NCBI GenBank assembly: GCA_032358255.1
Contig: JAULBX010030375.1
Span: forward strand, 62,001-126,000
Direction: 5' to 3'
Source: Heterotrichella gracilis
Taxonomy: Eukaryota; Sar; Xanthophyceae; Tribonematales; Xanthonemataceae
DNA length: 64,000 nucleotides
Position numbers and translations under genes: made by a program. The notes beneath the pieces are model-generated. The model did not search any database. It saw only the letters and a list, made by a program, of their open reading frames with translations, and was not told the origin of the DNA. Below are positions 43,459 to 56,700 of this stretch, piece by piece (within the stretch, counting starts at the first letter, position 1; the number at the start of each line of letters is the position of its first letter).

Positions 43459-46400
43459 TTACCCCCCCTCCTCCCCGTCGTCTCCTCCATCCAGGGCGTT
43501 GAGTATGCGCAGCAGCTCCTGCTCAGTGCCCGACAAGGCGCCGCCACCTGGCGCAAGAAAGGGGCGGGGGTGAGGGTGAGATTTGCACATAAACTGGCCC
43601 GCACACCACCTGGTGCGCACATGACTTCACCTGACTTCCAGAGTATGGCGTGCATGCAACTCCAAAATGGATGGGTGGGGAAGTGCGGTGACCACCAGAC
43701 TCCAGTACAAAACTGCAAGGTGTGCGCGTGACTCTCATTGACACCCAAGGCGTGCAAGCGATCCCCAAACGCCCCCCACAGCGTGATGCGCAAGCCAATC
43801 CCGAGCCAGTGCAGCTCCCTAAATGTGCCCTAACACGTCTCCTCAAAGACACGACGTATGGGAGTGTGCATGCCTGTGACTTACGTGCTGACGCTGCGCT
43901 GGCCCGCTTGTTAAGGGTCTAGGTGTAGGGTTTAGAGTTGTGACTCACGTGCTGACGCTGCACTGGCCCGCTTGTTTAGCCTTGACCTGATGCCAAACAG
44001 GCGCTGCCGGAACTGGCGGATGTTCTTGGGGAGCTGGACCTCCCCGTAGAGCTGCAGGGGGGGGAAGTGGCAGGGAGTGAGTGAGTGGGGAGACAGGGGG
44101 GTGGGGGGGTGCCCTGGTTGATGGTGGCTACATGGCAGCAAGGGTGAAGGGGGTGCGGGGCTAGGGGGGGTTGGTGGTGGATTGCAGGGGGGATGCTGTC
44201 AATTGTGCTGCTTTGGCCGCCACGGTGGTGGCCATTCTCTCCCCCTAACATACAGCACATCAAGGGCCAGCCTCCTCAGTCCATGTGCAGCCTGTGTGGC
44301 GACACCCCCACCCCACCCACCCGCCTGCGCCATGTCCCCCAAGCATGTCCTGACCTTCATGCAGTACTGCCAGCATGGGTCACATCATAGCAGCCTCCGT
44401 TACTCCATGGTCAGCGAGCGTTGCCTAGCATGCCCCAAACCCTCCTCCCATGCGCCAACACCTCATGCAAGCCATTTCCCATCCCAACCCACCCACCATA
44501 CCTGCGTCTTGTCCCCCCGCCACGCCTTCACCCTATTTAGGATGCCAGCAGGAGGCGAGAAGGTGAAAATCCATGGTCTGCCAGGATTGCCTAGCATGCA
44601 CCAACCCCCTATCAAACCCCCTCCTCTTTCACCGCCACATGCAAGCCATTTCCCCTCCCACCGCCCACCCACTGCCGTCGCCACCCACCTGCGTCTTGTC
44701 ATTCCAGCACGCCTTAACGCTCTCCAGTATGGCCAGGGTGTCAGTGAGCAGCGTGGCCGCCTCCTTGAAGCCATGGTCCGCCAGGGTTGCCCGCAGGTGG
44801 TCCACTATGGAGTGGCACAGCGTCTCGAGGATCTCCAGTGACTTGCGCTTCCGGAAGGGCCAGCGGTTGACCCCAATGGCGCGGCAGGCCTTCTTGAGGG
44901 TGGACTCGCCCACCTTCATGATGGCGCAGGCGTCCTGGGGTGAAGGAGAATGGTGGTGGGTGAGTGTGGGGGTGGGGAAAGGAGTATTTGGAGGGGGAAA
45001 TAATGTTGGAGGGGCAAAGAGGGAAAAATGACTTTTGTAGGGGCAAAGAGTGCGGAGGGGGGGATTTGTGATGGGATGGTGGGAGTAAATCCTAGGGGTT
45101 GAGCACAAGGCGAGCAAACCCTAAACCTAAAAGAAGGGATAGCAACCCCAAACAAGGGGTGCGGCGCTGACAGCAAAGGTGAACGCCATGGCGTGAGGTC
45201 ATGAAACACACATATTTCAGCAGGAGCAGCCATTACAGACCAAGGCAAGGCTTGCACATCAACAATGCAAGAACAATACGACGCAGGAGGGGGATTCCGC
45301 CACTTACAATCATGGGTAGGTCAAACAGCCCGTTCTCCTCCAGGTACTCCACAGTCAGGTTGGTCATGTTCTGGTAGCCCTCGATGGCATCGGGGTCCTG
45401 CGCAGCGGCAGCGACCGCAGCGGCGCGGGCACTCGCATCGCCGCGCACCGTGCCGCCAGGGGGCGACCGCCCAGACCCCGCGCCGCCGCCGACCGACCGT
45501 CCTGACCCCCCGCCGCCGACAGGCGACCGCCCAGAACCGTCCCCGCGTCCAACATCAAGCGGAGCCAACCCGCGCGGGGAGCGTCCACTGCCGAAGGATG
45601 CCGCCGCTGCAGCCGCGGCCGCCAACGCGATAGCGGCGTGCTCACCGCCGCCGCTGCCGCCGCGCTCCACGGCATCCCTCGGCGGCGGCCACGGCATCCC
45701 GTGGTGCCCGCCGCCGGGCGCGTCGGGGCGCGTCCACCGCCTGAACCCCTGCCCCATGCTGGCCAGCTCCCCCTGCTCTGGATGCTGCTGCTGCTGCTGC
45801 TGCATGAGGTGCATGTGCTGCTGCTGGGCGCGGCTGGGGTGCAGCGACTGCGGGATGGGCAGCGGCCCCAGCGGCGGCAGGTTGTGCCCCGTGCCGAACA
45901 TGCTAGTGAACATCCCACCCGGCATGCCATGCGGCGGCACCGGGCCGCCAGGTGTCGACCCCGTGCGCGACACGTGCCCATGCCCACCCATCCCGCCCAG
46001 CTGCTGCGCGGCGGTGATGATCCCCTGCTGCTGTCCCCGGGGCTTAAAAAAGCTGTTGGACAGCCCCTCGGCGGCGCCCCCCCCCAGGCTCGACCCCGCG
46101 CTCATCATGGAAGAGGTGTTTGACATGGCGCCCCCCATGGCGCCCTCCTCCGACTTGATGCGCTTGGCGGGCATGGGCAGGTTGTTGAGCGGCTGCGTGA
46201 GACGCGAGTTGAAGCGCGCGAGGAAGTTCTGGTACACGCTGTCGGCGTCGGTAGCCGAGATGTCATCGGCGCCGCCCAGCGCCGCCGCGGGGGCGTCCTC
46301 GTGCGCGTGCGGCCGCTTGCGGGTGCCGGCCTGCTCCTGGAGCGCCTCGAGCGCTGACTGGATCTGGGCGGCGGAGGGGAGGGGGGGTGGCGCGGGCAAG

Positions 46401-49105
46401 GACGAGGGGCCCGCGCCCGAGGGCGGGAAGAGCGCTGGGCGCGGGCCGGTGGGCTGCGTGCGCGCCAGCACGTGCGCAAAGAGCTGCTCGGTCTCGCTGC
46501 GCCATACGCCGCCGCCCTCGTGCTGGTTCTCGCCCTGGGGGATGGCAGGCAAGGAGTGGGTTTAAAATTGAAGCTTTAAAGTTTAGGGTGTGATTACAAG
46601 GTTACAGTGGCAGTTGCATGTAATATGTGCTGAGCTATCCCAGGTGGAATGCAGCCATCATCTGTGAAAGGTTGCGCTGGTTTAGGGTGGGTGCAACAGC
46701 TTTTTGCAAACACTTCATTGGCTGCAGAATGGCTGTTTGAATGAAGGTCCATCCTTGGCATGTACAACAGGCAAAGCCAACCCACCAACCACACCCTTGT
46801 CGTTATGCATCCCCTCCACCCTGCAGTGCATTCACGCATGCCCCCGCCCACTCAGACCCAGCATCAGCTACCCCAGCCCAGCCCACAGAGCAAATCCCTC
46901 AATCCACGCTGCGCAACTCCCATGACCAGCCCGACCCATTGCTTCCCACTCCTTCCCGGTCCCCACCCACCTATGAGCAACTCCATGCCAAACCCTACAC
47001 CCTTATTCCACAACCCCCCACCCTACACACCCAAACCCTAATCCCAAACCCTAAAACACCGCACCCACCTTCAGCAGGTCGGTGACAAACTTCTCGGTGT
47101 CGCCCCGCGCCAGGCTGGCAAACGCAGCCTGCTCCAACAGGTCATCAAACGAGCTCTGCGCCCCCAGGCCGTCATTGGCGCTCTCAGCGAGCGACAGGAT
47201 GGCCTCCGAAAACACCCTCCCCAGCATCTGCTCCACGCCCTGCGGCTGGCCCCCGGGACCGCCGATGCCCGCCGCCGCCAGGGCCGCCATGTCGTCCGGC
47301 GCTAGGCTGGGGAGCGCATTCATGAAGTTCTCTATGGAGTCCTCGGCGCGCAGCGAGATGCCGGCGTCAGTGAGTAGCCGCTGCAGCATGGCGGCTTGTT
47401 GCTGCTGGTTCGGAGGAGGGCCATGGGATCCCGGCGGGGGGAGGTGTGGCGGAAGCTGCGGTGGGGGCTGCGGCGCGGCCTGCTGGCGGGCTGTGTCTGT
47501 GGCTGTGCGGGGTTGATGGGGGGCCGCGCGAGGGGAGGTGCTGGGCTTTGCCTGCGGCTGTGGCTCGCCTGCAGCAGCCCCGCTGGTGGTAGCCGTGGGT
47601 GCGGGTTGTTCCTGGCTGGGTGCGTTGCTTGCGCCTTCCAGGGACTGCAGCAGTGAGGCTGAGGAGAGCATGTTGCCCAGGGCTGGCGGCAGCTGGGGGG
47701 CATTTGGCAGCGAGGAGCGCAGCTGGTTGAAGAGGTCGAGGAGCAGCTGATTTTGTATGGAGAGCAGCTGAACCTGCGAAGCCGTGGGTGGTGGGGTGGG
47801 GTGGTGTCCATTGGTGGGGTGCAGTGGGGTGGGTGGTGTCCATAAGTGCGAGTGGCAGGTGGTAAAAAGGTGCAATTTAAACTTGGGAGAAGCACGGTTG
47901 TGTTAGCTGAGGAGGTGCAGTGCATGGGGTTTGTGGGGCGGGGTCCATTAGGAATGGGTGGCACAAGACTGCAGTTGCTGGAGCTTGTCAATGACCAGAT
48001 TCTTGGCACAATTACAACATGCTAACTAATGGTACGAAGCTGCGTGGTCGTCAGCCGTGTGGGGTGACCCAGCGCCTGTCATCGAAGTGCTACCCGTTCC
48101 CCCGACTGGTGTCTCGTTATGCGGCCGGTGAAAGGGCGCCAAGCAACGCCGGGCGACCACGCATATGCATGCACACAAGTCGCGATGAATCCTTCCCGAG
48201 ACGATCGCTGCGCGGAAGGCCCCGCTTGCTTGCCCACACGTTGGCGACGTGTTGCGTCGTGCCGCTGCCACCACCCACAGGCCCTGTGCACATGATTCCC
48301 CCCTACGAGCAGCCACCCCGGCATCGCGTACCACGGGCTTTTGGTCTTTGTTGTTGAGGCCCGTCAAGACGAGCGGGTTGGTGACCGCGTTGAGTAGGAG
48401 CGCCTGCTGGGGGTCGAGCTGCTGGCCTCTGGAGAGGGCATCGGACAGCTCCTGCACGGCTGCCTGCAGGGCAGGCTCCGCCGCATTGTATGGGCCGACC
48501 TGGTGCCCTTCGCCCGTCGCAGCTTCGTTGCTGGCTCCTGTAGAAGCAAACCGTGTCAACTGACGCCAACTGGGTGTCCAAGGGCTGCCGATTGAAAACA
48601 GTTTATAGAACTCAATTCACCCCACGCACTCGACGGTTGCTCTACGATAGAAGGTTGCGGAAGGTTTGGGGAGGATCTAGGCATGCATGTGTACCCATTA
48701 GATAGCACGCCAGGTATTCGGAGGCCTTGCTCCGAGGAACCAAGGCTTCCTATCCGTCGTGAGCGTTAGGTTGTTTCTGTTAGGAGCTGGTAGGAAGCCG
48801 TGCAAGTGGGAACCCAAACAAAGTGCTCCCACATCCACGGGGATTTAGGACAGGTTTAGTCGAGCTTCCTGCGCCACCTGGCTGCTGTTCCGTTCCACAA
48901 TTCCTGGTAAAAGCAGCCTGGCAGCACGAGAACGGTTTCAAAACACCCGACGTGCAACCATTGGCGTCGCGCCCGCGCACGGCAATGGTTGCAAGGGCCG
49001 ATGCCATCCTGGCCTGACGACATACTGGCGCAAAGTCATGTGCCTGTGTTTTCCCTTACCTCGCCCAGCAGCAGCCCTTTCGCTGTCTTGCCTCCCTGCT
49101 TGCAT
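43459..49105 (-). CDS. RWP-RK domain transcription factor
   Basis: Seven minus-strand exons close in frame: 49060-49105, 48332-48537, 47069-47773, 45308-46534, 44689-44934, 43949-44051 and 43459-43547, giving 873 residues. The DNA-binding domain spans the 45308/44934 junction: LFDLPMI continues into DACAIMKVGESTLKKACRAI and GVNRWPFRK (RWPFRK at about 752-757). RWP-RK proteins regulate nitrogen responses and gamete/mating functions in green algae. The 700 residues before it are low-complexity: Pro/Gln/Ala-rich with two acidic helices (about 230-319), a Met/Gln run of seven Gln, a poly-Ala run and repeated GSGRS motifs. No N-terminal NIN/NLP GAF-like domain or C-terminal PB1 was seen, so an RKD/MID-like or algal-specific subclass is possible. 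The 46-base first exon was chosen because only it gives the right phase, so the start is less certain than the rest. Confidence 0.83.
43878..43918 (-). repeat. Decayed copy of an RWP-RK gene exon end
   Basis: ACTTACGTGCTGACGCTGCG and CTGGCCCGCTTGTTAAG repeat the exon end at 43949-43985, including the donor. Related echoes of the exon 5 end (GCGTCTTGTC...CACGCCTT) occur near 44503-44545. Confidence 0.75.
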
Positions 49106-51276
49106 GGAGCACACTCCTTCCGCGTTGTGCTGGAGCAGGGGTGGCCTCCTATCGTGGGTGGCGCAGTCTGCTTCACATTTCTGTGCTGGTCTGATGACGT
49201 CGTGAGGATGTGACGTCGTTTTCAAGTCAAAAATGGCTGGAGGAGACAGTTTGACAAGCAAGGCAGCCGATCTGCCGACAGGCCACTCCCTTGAAACAAT
49301 AGGAGCATTAACTGGAGCCTCCAACAAAGCCTTCTGTCAACTCTGCTGCCAATAAATTCAAACAGCCGCTGCTGCCACGCCAGTGGCCCAGTTGGGGGGG
49401 CAACAGGCGACCGGTTGCATCAGTTGCCAAGAAAGGCTGTAGCAACCGCAAGCAACTGCGATGGACTGGAGGGAGTGCTGTAGCCTGCAACTGTTTTGTC
49501 AAGCTGCTGTAAAGTTGGAACACTGATACAGGACGTCAGCAACTTGACTTGGGCAAAAAGACCCCTTCACAGTCCCCGCTCAGTGAGCAGGCAGGCGCAC
49601 TCAATACGTAAGGCAGCATCCCAACATGGCCGGTCAGGCTCATCCCTTTACAGAGCTATGCAGAGAAGCGTGGCACAGCCGGAAAAGCATACACAACATG
49701 TACTGACACGTTTAGACCTCTGCAAGCAGTTTTTAGCAAGGTGCTCTGCAACGAAAGCGCTGACGTCAAATTGCTTTGACAAAAGTCAAGGATGACGTCG
49801 TTCAGGATAGGAAAGTAGACGGGAGTGAACTTTGTGAAAAGGAGCCCAAAACAGATAGGGTCCCTACCTGGACAGCAGCGCACTCGCGTCAGCCCAAGAG
49901 CTCAACTCTGCCAGTTGGCAGCCTCTGAAACTCAGCGTTTGAGCATCGTGAGCAGCTTTTTGCCAGCACCTGAATTGTTGGCCAAAACTGTTGGCAACAG
50001 CTTGATGGGTGGGCTGTTCACCTTTGTTCAACAAAAGCCCTGCCAGTGGGGCAGGCAGAATGATTGTGTTAAGCTCAAAGCCACGCACCCACAAGGTCTT
50101 TTTAGAAGATAAATAACACCATAGCCAGACACCATAGCCAGACAAAGGTGAGTTGATTTCAAGAGGCAGCGTTGAACCAATGATACATCCAAGCAGCAAA
50201 GCGGCTCCACAAAGTGATTAAAGTGCGGAGGTTGTCACCAGGCTGTCTGCAAATGCCTCCACCCAGTGAAGTCACTGTCAACTTTCTGTCATCCCGCACA
50301 CTTGCTGGGCAGTGTAACCATTTTCCACCACACAAAAGCAAACCAAAGCAAGGCAGCAGCAGGCCTGTAGCAGGTTCAAACAACCCAGTTACACAGCGCA
50401 AACCGGCAGTGACATCGCACCCAAGCATTTTGCACCACGGCAGCAACCTGGGCGGCCGCTGTGCATCACAGCACATCAACGTGACCTTTGTTCGACAGCT
50501 GCAACTTGCACCTGCACACCCCTCTGTTCTGCAACTCACAAAACCAATCCAACCTGTGTGCCCTGTGCCCTGACAAGAACCTGCAGGCTGGTACCTGTTG
50601 TGCACCGTGGGGTGAAAAGGGTGCATACATTGCCAAGAAACCTGTGCCCACAACCTGTGACAGCCAACTTCTGTGGAAAAAACAACGGCCATCAAGAAAG
50701 ACCTGCATTTCAACCTGCTGAAGCAAAGGTGCCACTGCTGCTCAAACAAAAAAGGAGGGAGGCAAGCTGGCTGCATGCTGACACATGTGCCTGCAAGTTG
50801 CTGCAATTACTCAGCGCAATGACACTCTGTAAAACCCTGCGGGTGGTATCCCTGTGCCCTGTAAATCCTGCGAAGTAGTGTCCCTGTGCCCTGTTAACCT
50901 GCGGGTTGGTATCCCTGTGCCCTGCAAACCCTGTAAAACCTGCAGATTAACATCCCTGGGACCTGCAGCACGCTTGCAGAGTGACTTGGCCCTGTACAAC
51001 CTGCGCACCGGTGTGTCCCTGTGCCCTGCCACCTGCCGCCTGTAACCTGGACCAGTAACCTGCAAGACCGCCCCAAACCTGTGCCAAAAGCAAAGACCAC
51101 GCAACCAGTAGACAACCCATTGCCGACAGTGAGCTGGCGCTTGTGCATGATTAGGAGCGTCTAATGCCAGCTGACAAACCCCACTACCCCTGCGCTGCAT
51201 ATGCACCCTGCATTCGCCAAGACGCAGCCTGTGATTGGCACCTGTGGCGAGTGGGCCCTGCGACAAACCCTGCGGC
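49106..51276. other. Spacer upstream of the RWP-RK gene and downstream of U2AF35
   Basis: No supported ORF in 2.2 kb. It holds the RWP-RK promoter by position and the U2AF35 3' flank. A minisatellite-like block at about 50820-51050 is listed separately. Confidence 0.45.
50820..51050. repeat. Minisatellite-like array (CCTGCGGGTTGGTATCCCTG type)
   Basis: Units of roughly 30-40 bases carry TATCCCTGTGCCCTG and AACCTGC(G/A)G in variable order, at least five times. The units are degenerate and unevenly spaced. The array lies just beyond the 3' end of U2AF35 and may be part of its 3' UTR or flank. Confidence 0.7.
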
Positions 51277-53034
51277 TCAGTACTGGGGCGGCGGCGGGCC
51301 CGGCGGCGGCGGGTAGTTTGGCGCCGGGTAATTGCCACCGGGCGGCGGTGCGTAGCCCTGAGGGGGCGGCCCGGGGGGAGGCGGCGCGGAGGGGGGCGCG
51401 CGCTCCTTGTTCCACGACGCAATCCTGGCGCGGCGCTCTGCAGAGGTCTCGCGGTCACGGGGCCTGTCGGATCGCTCCCTGTCGCGGCCGCGGTCGCCAC
51501 CGCCGCCGTAGCCGCCGCCGCCGCCGTAGCCACCGCCACCACCGCCGCGGTACCCGCCGCCGCCGCCATTGCGGTCCCCACCGCGGTCGCGGCTGCGAGA
51601 GCGGCGCCGGGGGCCGCCACCACCACCGCGGTCGTCCCGGCGGCCGCCGTCCTTTTCCCTGCAAGGTTGGGGAGAGATGTGGGCGTGAGACATGGGTGCG
51701 TGGTGTGCATGCACGGGGGGTGCTGACTGCATGTGTGTCTGGCAAATCAAGGCACCATGCTGCAGACCCATCGCCAGATGCGCCAGGTCACACATGACTC
51801 CTTGCCGGACTATGCATGGAGCCCCCAGTTGCTGTAGTGGTGGTTGCACCACTATCACTATGTAGTATGCTTCGCTGCGTGAATTCCTGCACGCACCTGC
51901 TCCTACTCCTGCTCCTGGAGCTCTTCTCCCTGCGCTTGTAGCGACCAAACAGCTCCTTCCGCAGGTCCCTGGAACAAAGAGGTGAATTAGTATACTTTGC
52001 ACCATGCATAACCATTACCCCCCCAATCCAATAAGTCAGGGTGCTGAGCAAGCCCTGCCGGTTTGCTGGGCACTAGTGGTTGCAGATGCACCTTTCCTAT
52101 GCAGGGGCCTGAGGCGGGCGTGTCAGCCCTATTCCATTCTGTCACTTACTTGCCGATGTGCTTCAAGTGCATGAAGTTGCAGTAGCCGCCGCGGGAGCAG
52201 GTGTTCTCCTCGTATTGGCGGCAGGTGGCCTCGCGGAAATCTGTGACAGGCGAGAACTCCACCTGGATGGGGCGCCCCGCGTAGAACCTGCCCTGCAGCG
52301 CCTGCAGCGCCATAGCTGCTGACTCCTCTTCCCTGAACTTGGCATACACGGACCCCACCATGTGGTCGGACACGTTTTCACACACGTTGAGGTTTTCCAC
52401 CTCGCCGTACTTGGCCAGCTCCTCGAAGATGTCTTCGTAGAAGTCCTGGGGAGGGGGTGGGAAGGGGGTGTGTGGGTGGGCAGGATTGGGGGGGTGGGGG
52501 ACAGTGCATGATGTACAGCAGAGGGGGAAACTATGGACAGTGAGATGTGGACAGAAAGGACAGCGCAAATAGGCTGTTAAAACAAACGCTTGGTGTGGTG
52601 TGAGAGGAGCCTACAATGGACACTGACAGGTAGACTGTGGGCACTAAATTCCTCCTGCCAACCCTTGCAGAAAACTACGTGGCCGCACCTCAAAGTGCTC
52701 CTGCAGCATCTTGGGGTCCTGCTGGATGGGCAGGCCGTCAGGGCCCAGCGGCACGTTCATGGCTGGGTTTTGGTACATGTTGGTCAGCAGCAGGCTCTGG
52801 CTGACGGTGGGCTTGTTATGGAGGCGGGAGCACCTGTCTCCATGCCTGCAAGCCCTGAAAAACACACCAAAAAAGCAGTTAGAATCCGACGTCAGCACAA
52901 CAGCAACCGTGGTTTAAAGAGTATGGTGTAGAGTATCGCTGACGATGTCGACCCACTTACCCGATTTTGAAGTAGAAGGGGCAGTTGACACGATCCTTCT
53001 CCGTTCCAAAGATGGAGGCCAGATGCTCTGCCAT
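51277..53034 (-). CDS. U2AF1: U2 snRNP auxiliary factor small subunit (U2AF35)
   Basis: Five minus-strand exons close in frame: 52961-53034, 52689-52854, 52150-52445, 51897-51968 and 51277-51658, giving 329 residues. The protein begins [20 protein letters not shown], the family start. Zinc finger 1 follows ([20 protein letters not shown]), then [15 protein letters not shown]. The UHM domain has [37 protein letters not shown] and [19 protein letters not shown]. Zinc finger 2 is [19 protein letters not shown]. It recognises the 3' splice-site AG together with U2AF65. The tail has a short RS run, then Gly/Tyr and Arg/Asp repeats, then a Pro-rich end ([11 protein letters not shown]), similar in style to plant and algal versions. 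No exon copies are obvious here, unlike most neighbours. Confidence 0.95.
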
Positions 53035-53769
53035 GGCTACTCAGCCGCTGACGCAGCTCCCGACAAGGGCAAACCAAGCTGGATGCTAAGGGTTATGCTC
53101 CTCAATAGCCTGTAAGGTTTAGTGCCCAAGCTTTCGCAGGCGCTTGGGCCCGATGTAGATGATGTTCACTGGATAAACCTGGTCGGATGTGCTTGGGGTA
53201 CCAAGCCGTCGGACGGTAGACGAGGCACGTCACCGCAGTATGCTCTTATTGTGTTCAGTAGGCAACGCGCTTCAAGCCTTTGTAGATAAACCAGTAGTGG
53301 GTTTTGCTCATCGCCTTGTCTGGGTGGTTTCGAGAACGTTCTATCAGGGTGACGAGAGGGTTACGCGACACGGCTGCAACCCTAATTTAGGGTTTTACTG
53401 TACCCTAGAGCGGAAGAAAGCAGGCACTTGTCGACAAGCTGCCCCGAACAACAAAAGGAAATAGTTGATGATGGGTGATCAGACTATTCTGATGTTGACG
53501 GCTCTTGAACTATTTTAGCCTTGCAAAACGATGTGGCTGATTATCTATATGAATTGCCCACTGTCACTACTCCCCCACCCTTGAAAACCGGTCACTCACT
53601 CATCAGCCTGCCATTGGCAGTGTCAGTGCTTACACCAGCTGATCCTGCCCAGCAACCACTCCACCAATCATCTCAGATGATTTCTGCTCGCATTCCATCC
53701 CCCACCATCACCCAGACCCCCTCAACAGTTAAAAGACCTCGGGCCCCCCCTCCAGACCCACCCAACCCT
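53035..53769. other. Spacer upstream of U2AF35, downstream of the second GT61 gene
   Basis: This is the U2AF35 promoter region by position and the 3' flank of the minus-strand GT61 gene. An open plus-strand frame at 53521-53865 runs antisense into the GT61 terminal exon and is not called. Nothing else was recognised. Confidence 0.45.
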
Positions 53770-56700
53770 TCAACCCCCCATCAGCTTATCCATGGCCTGA
53801 ATAAGAGCCCCCTCCAACTGCCACCTGTCAAGCGCCAGCGAGGATCGCCAGTGCAGCCAGTCTGACATGCAGCGCTGCGCCAGGGGGGGCGGGGGGCACT
53901 CGCCTCGCTCCATGAGCGCAACCTTGGCACCAGGGGGGAGGGCGGCCCAGTGGGGGTCGCGGGAGAGCTCCTGAGGGGTAGGGAGTGGGTTGGAGTGGGA
54001 CGGGGCTAAGGTTTAAAGTTTGCGTGAAAATGGTCCCTGTACGGGGGTGGGGAGGGTATATTTGTGCACACCAATGCTAGCGTATTCTGCCAGCTAGTGA
54101 TGAGGCAGATGGGGATCGATGCAGATTGTGTGACCCATGCAGTCCTACTGACGGGGGGAGCGAGTCGCGCCTGGGGTGGAAAAGAGGAGGCATGCATGGG
54201 GGAGTGTAGGCGGCAGTACATGGGCTTGTATCGCCAGAGCATTTACCGCGGCAGCATGTAGATTTGAAGGTAGAAGAGGTGGGGGGCATGGAGGCGGTGG
54301 GCGAGCACCCCAAAAACTTGGTGCATTAGGCACAGGCACCACTTGACATTCCTTCACCCGGCACCCACAAGGCCGCATGTTCAGATGGCAATCGGGCATG
54401 GCAACTGGTCCCCATTGGTTGATACGGCTGAGCTGTTAATATCGACCAGTGATCAGGCAAGCACAAATGCAAAAGCCACCCAAGCCAGTGCCATTGCAAG
54501 ATTGCCCAACAACGCAAGACCCTGGCACAGCACATGCAATACTGCCGCCCTGCCACACTACTGGCCCACCCCACCAATCCCCCATCCCCCACCAGCACTT
54601 ACATCTGTGTTGAGCACCACCCGTGCGGTGTCGTTGTTCTGCAGCTGCATGAGGTGGACCTCAAGCTCAAAACCCTTGGCTAGGGACTGCACCCACTCGT
54701 GGGGGCGGGTGTCTGCTGTCGCCCAGGGGACGATTTCAAGCGCGACCGCACCCTGCGGGGAGGGAATACAAGGCAAGGGGTGAGTGCTGACGTCCGAATG
54801 CCCTAAGGAGGGTTTTGGGTGTAGACGGGGCAGGAACATGACCTTGGCCCGTACGGTTGCACCGCTAGGGTTTTCAAGTATACCCTAATGCAGGGTCGTG
54901 GCGCACCTTTGGGAGGAACATGACGTTAGCCATGGCTGCCCCGTGCGGCCACACCATGACAGATGTCTCCCGGAACAGCTTGATCTGATCCCTGCACAAG
55001 AGGCAAGACAGGGTTTACAAGGCCTCGGGTAGGGTTTCATATGGGTAGCCCGCCAGGGGGAGGGCTGGGGGTTGGAAGTATTTGGGTCCAGACAGGTCTA
55101 GGAAATGGTTTCAGGATTGCTTGTTGCCGCATCTCAGCGGTAACTGTTCAACCAGCTTGCTATCAAATTTTGCTCCCCAAAAACCCTAAAAAATCCTACC
55201 TACCTACCCGCCCAGCACTACCACATACACTACGCCTCTCTGTTTCCAAACCCCGCCCTAGGGTCCCAAAAATTGCAAAGACAGTACCTCAGCGGCATCT
55301 GCTCCAGCAGCTTTGCCCTGACCCTGACCTGCCTCCCCTGCGCCCGTTGGGCGTCCTGCCACCCAAAACCCTGCAAAATAACCTCCAAATGCCTACCCCG
55401 AGGCTTCCCACCAGCAACATCTGCTTCACCAAGCTTGGCCCTCGAATGCCCACTCAAAAAAACCCTTGCAAAACCCTACCTGAGTGGCATCTGATCCAGC
55501 AGCTTTGCCCTGACCCTGACGTGCCTCCCCTGTGCTCTTTGGGACTCCTGCCAACCCCCTCTTAGGTTGTCAAGCAACAAGGGCAGGTTGAGTATGGATC
55601 GGCCCTGGTGGTAGTAGCGATTGATGAAGGTGACGGTGGGGCGCTGCCGGGGGGCCTGCGGGGTGGGGGTTGGGAGTATGTGGAGTGGTGGGTAGGGGTG
55701 GGGTAGGGTGGCGGCGGTTTTGGGTGGCAGGGTTTTGGGGTTAGGGTTTTGGAGCCGCGGATTGCAAGTATAGGGGTGGGGAGGAAGGGCAACGAGCAGA
55801 TGGCCCTGAGAAAATGTCATTGCCCTAAGGATGGCAAAATCCTTAGGCATGGCAAAAACCCTAGGCATAGTCAAAAGTGTACGCAAAGATGGGCCGGTGT
55901 GAAGGCCACTGCAGGCACTGGGCACACCCTGGCCACACGGGTTGGCCAGCAAAACCCTGACAGAGGTTCTGCCCAAGCCTCCCCACCTCCCCCCATGCGT
56001 CATATCTATCCCCATATAGTAGACCCTGTCGCAGGGTTTTCCTAACCCACCTCTCCATGCGTGAGGTCGATCCCCATGCAGTCCGACAGGTACTGGCGCC
56101 ACTGGAGCATCATGCCGGTGGGGGGTGGCTGGTAGTGGTCAGGCAACCTGAGGAGGGGTGGCGGGGGAAGGGGTTGAGTTAGGGGTGGGGAGTGGGGAGT
56201 GGGGAGGACCCTAGCATAGGAGTTCCTTCGTAGATATAAGGAAACTGATGCCAATGCCATAGCAGGGGAATTAAGGCTACAAGTTGTGGCATGTCCTAGC
56301 GTAGGAGTCTTCAGTAAATTCTCAAGTATACAAGCCCATCGTTTGTTGTCATGTACAAGTTGTGTGAAGCCCTACAGCAAGGGTTTGTGCATGCGATGCC
56401 AGCTGTGCAAAGCCCTAACGCAGGGTTTGCTGCAACGCACCAGTTGTCCCAGTTGTGGAAAGCCCTCACGTAGGGCCCTACCCCAATGATCGCTGACTGG
56501 ATGCGCAGAACCTGTGGGGGCGGGAAGTGGGGAGGCGGGGGTGATGGTGTGGGGCCTCAACTCTTACCAAATGCGCCCTCAGTATATACACGGTTGCAAA
56601 GGGCAAACATGTGGCGCACATTGCGCCCCCAGTACACACGGCTGAAAAGGACGCGATTTGGGGCACATTGCAGGGCACATGTCTGCGAAGTGTACACGCA

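Noticed and set aside
45384-46565. Long plus-strand open frame of 393 codons
   Set aside because: Exactly antisense to the large GC-rich exon of the RWP-RK gene. The minus frame carries the domain junction and correct splice phases; the plus frame has no recognisable motif.
51201-51797. Plus-strand open frame, Arg/His-rich
   Set aside because: Antisense to the Gly/Arg-rich last exon of U2AF35. Composition follows from the repeat codons on the other strand.
53521-53865. Plus-strand 114-codon frame rich in Pro/Ser
   Set aside because: It overlaps the terminal GT61 exon in antisense and matches no family. The GT61 stop and phase are well supported.
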